Shown here: positions 13,809-15,034 of the stretch, one piece after another
Layout of the letters: the number at the start of each line of letters is the position of its first letter
How positions within the stretch are numbered: position 1 is the first letter of the stretch
Assembly: GCA_000435335.1 (NCBI GenBank)
Contig: FR891331.1
Coordinates: 10,632-25,665, forward strand
Source: Clostridium sp. CAG:964
GTDB taxonomy: Bacteria; Bacillota; Clostridia; Oscillospirales; Acutalibacteraceae
DNA: 15,034 nucleotides
Reading direction: 5' to 3'
The notes under the pieces: generated by a model
What the model was told of the DNA's origin: nothing
The model's input: only the letters and a program-made list of their open reading frames with translations
The model's database searches: none
Position numbers and translations under genes: made by a program

Positions 13809-13921
13809 CGCGAAAAGGCATTCACAAGGTCGATTAAGATATAGTTCGTTTTAAATCTTAATTGATTGGTGGTTGGTTAGTTTGCAGCTAATTAGCCACC
13901 CGTGGGTGTTTTTATTTTTTT
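13809..13921 (+). ncRNA. Structured RNA 2: ~113-nt small RNA, family not identified
   Basis: A promoter-to-terminator unit with no credible open frame. After about 19 nt of leader, GGTCGATTAAGAT (13828-13840) pairs with ATCTTAATTGATT (13855-13867) over 13 bp, including three G-U pairs that fit only the plus strand. The loop carries UAGUUCG. Immediately after, GGTGGTTGGTTAG (13868-13880) pairs with CTAATTAGCCACC (13888-13900) over 13 bp, again with G-U pairs. The 3' arm of that stem also belongs to the self-complementary CACCCGTGGGTG (13897-13908), which leads into a T-tract (13909-13921). The two folds are mutually exclusive. It could be a regulatory RNA or the second half of one longer RNA beginning at 13499. 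Confidence 0.65.
13897..13921 (+). terminator. Terminator of structured RNA 2
   Basis: CACCCGTGGGTG (13897-13908) is followed by TTTTTATTTTTTT. The hairpin is small (4-5 bp) and overlaps the longer upstream stem, but the T-tract is strong. Confidence 0.65.
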
Positions 13922-14011
13922 GTCTAAGTACATAATAACACGATATAGCATGTATGTCAATATAATATCTAGTAATTTATAAAAAAATATTTAATTGTAA
14001 TTATTAGCTGA

Positions 14012-14098
14012 TTTTCGCTTTTGGAAAGTGAAAGTTGAGATGAAGCACTATTGATTGTTAAAGGAAATCCGGGACAATTTGTCCCGGATTTTTCTTTT
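14012..14098 (+). ncRNA. Possible third short RNA or 3' end of an undefined plus-strand transcript
   Basis: TTTCGCTTT (14013-14021) pairs with AAAGTGAAA (14025-14033) over 9 bp, with a G-U pair that fits the plus strand and a 3-nt loop. About 30 nt later comes a strong plus-strand terminator (14065-14096). No protein frame feeds it. I found no convincing promoter in 13922-14012, so this may be only a processed tail or a read-through terminator. Confidence 0.3.
14065..14098 (+). terminator. Strong rho-independent terminator, plus strand, possibly also serving the convergent gene
   Basis: Perfect 12-bp stem AAATCCGGGACA/TGTCCCGGATTT (14065-14076 with 14080-14091), 3-nt loop, then TTCTTTTT. On the minus strand the tail is CCTTTAAC, weaker, but it lies 30-65 bp past the stop of the 160-aa gene and may end that transcript too. 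Confidence 0.85.
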
Positions 14099-14127
14099 TA
14101 ACAGGATAATTACTTTTAATATTTTGC

Positions 14128-14610
14128 CTATTTAGTCTGTTTTCTTTGATTCCTGATTTCCCGTTTTTGGAGGCGTTTCTGCTTTCTTTGAATTTTTAAA
14201 TTTTCTTTATATTCTGCCCACTTTTCTTTTTGTAGTTTTTGATAACTCTTCATATTTTCATTTACTAATTTTTCATATTCTTTCTGCACATTAATTCTAT
14301 ATCCACATTGTGTGCAAGTAGCAAATGTATATAGTGAGCTATAATCAGCCGTAAGTAAAACTCCATCAATAATCCACCCGATAATTGGGATAAAAATGAA
14401 TATTATTATAAACACGACTGCTATAACAGGTGGTTCATTTACATAGTAGTCGCGATACACAAAATGAACATTGCCACACCGGGGGCAAACCCTATACTGT
14501 TGTGGTTGATAATTCCTATGGTAATTTTGCTGAGAATTATTAACTTGGGTATTGTATGCCGGTGAATTATTGTTTTGAATATATTGGTAATTACTTTGTC
14601 TATTATTCAT
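14128..14610 (-). CDS. Zinc-ribbon membrane protein with LITAF-like layout
   Basis: A 160-aa protein. Residues 1-40 are Asn/Gln/Tyr-rich and probably disordered. CPRCG (Cys42, Cys45) and CTQCGY (Cys99, Cys102) form a split zinc ribbon, with a strongly hydrophobic insertion between them (VIAVVFIIIFIFIPIIGWIIDGVLL, about 62-86). This order, CxxC, membrane-embedded stretch, CxxC, is that of LITAF-like zinc-ribbon domains, which dip into the membrane surface as a monotopic hairpin; a true TM helix is the alternative. The tail (110-160) is highly basic and helical (KSYQKLQKEKWAEYKENLK), possibly a coiled coil or RNA/membrane-contacting segment. The ATG at 14610 has AGGAGTGG six nt upstream and a consensus-like promoter. 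It is a single gene. Function unknown. Confidence 0.75.
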   Translation of the reverse strand: MNNRQSNYQYIQNNNSPAYNTQVNNSQQNYHRNYQPQQYRVCPRCGNVHFVYRDYYVNEPPVIAVVFIIIFIFIPIIGWIIDGVLLTADYSSLYTFATCTQCGYRINVQKEYEKLVNENMKSYQKLQKEKWAEYKENLKIQRKQKRLQKREIRNQRKQTK

Positions 14611-14637
14611 ATAACCACTCCTAACTATCTTATTTCT

Positions 14638-14666
14638 ATAGTATCAGGCTTGCAAGTGAATGTCAA
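14638..14666 (-). promoter_or_regulatory. Promoter of the zinc-ribbon membrane protein gene
   Basis: On the minus strand TTGACA (14666-14661), exactly 17 nt, TACTAT (14643-14638). The start would be near 14631, giving a 20-nt leader. Confidence 0.8.
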
Positions 14667-15007
14667 CCACGCAATAAAAAACTGGATATAAATTATGTTG
14701 CTATTTATAATTTTATCATTATTGCTGTCCCATAAGTTGTACTTCCAATAATTTATTTTTTTCTCTGCTTTATGGGCTAATTTTTTCAAAACCAATTTTT
14801 CTAATTGACATAATTTTATATTCCGATTACAATAATAACAGTGGTAGGCGGCAAGTATGTCTATCAAGCTGTGAAGTATTAGGGTGTACCGGAATGCACT
14901 ATTATACAGAGCTTTCAGGAAGGGTTGTGCAGTGTTACCTCAAACCGGAGTAGATATTTTATCTTAGTCGAAAGAAAATGCACTAAAAGCCATCCTACAT
15001 AGTGATA
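14667..15007. other. Gene-poor AT-rich stretch
   Basis: I see no supportable gene here. An 80-codon minus-strand frame (14867-14625) starts with TTG, lacks a ribosome site and runs through the promoter above, so it is not called. A 23-codon plus-strand frame near 14879-14950 reads like a coding fragment (GCTGMHYYTELSGR) but has no start context and could be a remnant of a lost gene. Confidence 0.4.
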
Positions 15008-15034
15008 TGCCCCCTGTCAAGTAGACAGGTTAAA
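15008..15034 (+). mobile_element. Possible end of an insertion sequence (IS3-like), cut by window edge
   Basis: The last 27 bases read TGCCCCCTGTCAAGTAGACA followed by GGTTAAA and contain the inverted pair CCTGTC/GACAGG. From memory this resembles terminal inverted repeats of IS3-family elements in Firmicutes. No transposase sequence is inside the window, so this is only a lead. Confidence 0.25.

Noticed and set aside
14625..14867. 80-codon minus-strand frame with a CYYC motif
   Set aside because: TTG start, no ribosome site, and it overlaps the consensus-like promoter of the next gene. A decayed fragment at most.
12778..15034. Search for a second copy of the tRNA-Leu 3' end as an integration (att) site
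   Set aside because: I found no repeat of the tRNA 3' segment downstream in the window. An element boundary could lie outside.
1..15034. CRISPR arrays, rRNA genes
   Set aside because: No regularly spaced repeats and no rRNA-like sequence were seen on either strand.

Overview
The window looks like chromosome of a spore-forming, anaerobic, low-to-moderate-GC clostridium, most probably of the Ruminococcaceae/Oscillospiraceae type. The evidence is a phenylalanyl-tRNA synthetase operon behind a T-box leader, a SpoVT sporulation regulator with a sigma-G-like promoter, and an NfnAB electron-bifurcating transhydrogenase. No gene here fixes the species.

Region 1 (1-2918, minus strand) is the pheST operon. 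pheT is cut by the left edge. pheS is complete and is preceded by a T-box riboswitch with a candidate UUC specifier and a clear promoter. Just upstream, on the same strand, is a separate promoter-to-terminator unit of about 75 nt (3040-2966) that looks like a small RNA.

Region 2 (3216-7170, plus strand) holds a two-TM membrane protein of unknown function, a fused NAD(P)HX epimerase/dehydratase (metabolite repair), a family-S66 LD-carboxypeptidase homologue whose nucleophile position reads Ala rather than Ser, and spoVT with its terminator. Region 3 (7284-8065) is an unrecognised 193-aa gene. Its 3' end lies in a 35-bp direct repeat shared with the spacer before the asnB terminator.

Region 4 (8026-12562) has divergent asnB (minus) and nfnAB (plus). 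AsnB makes asparagine from aspartate and glutamine. NfnAB couples NADH, NADPH and ferredoxin pools.

Region 5 (12600-15034) is the accessory-looking part. It begins with a long palindrome that contains the -35 box of a tRNA-Leu(UAA) gene. Two tiny unknown genes follow, convergent and with overlapping stops. Then comes about 680 bp with no convincing protein gene but dense RNA structure: a pseudoknotted multi-branch RNA (about 13499-13670), a second RNA from a consensus promoter (about 13809-13921), and possibly a third short hairpin/terminator unit (about 14010-14098). In both main RNAs the G-U pairs agree with transcription on the plus strand. The window closes with a minus-strand gene for a zinc-ribbon protein with an embedded hydrophobic segment (LITAF-like layout), a poorly coding stretch, and a sequence at the extreme right that may be the end of an insertion sequence. 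The RNA cluster at 13.5-14.1 kb is the best candidate for something undescribed. The first RNA might belong to a known orphan class such as raiA, which I could not test.
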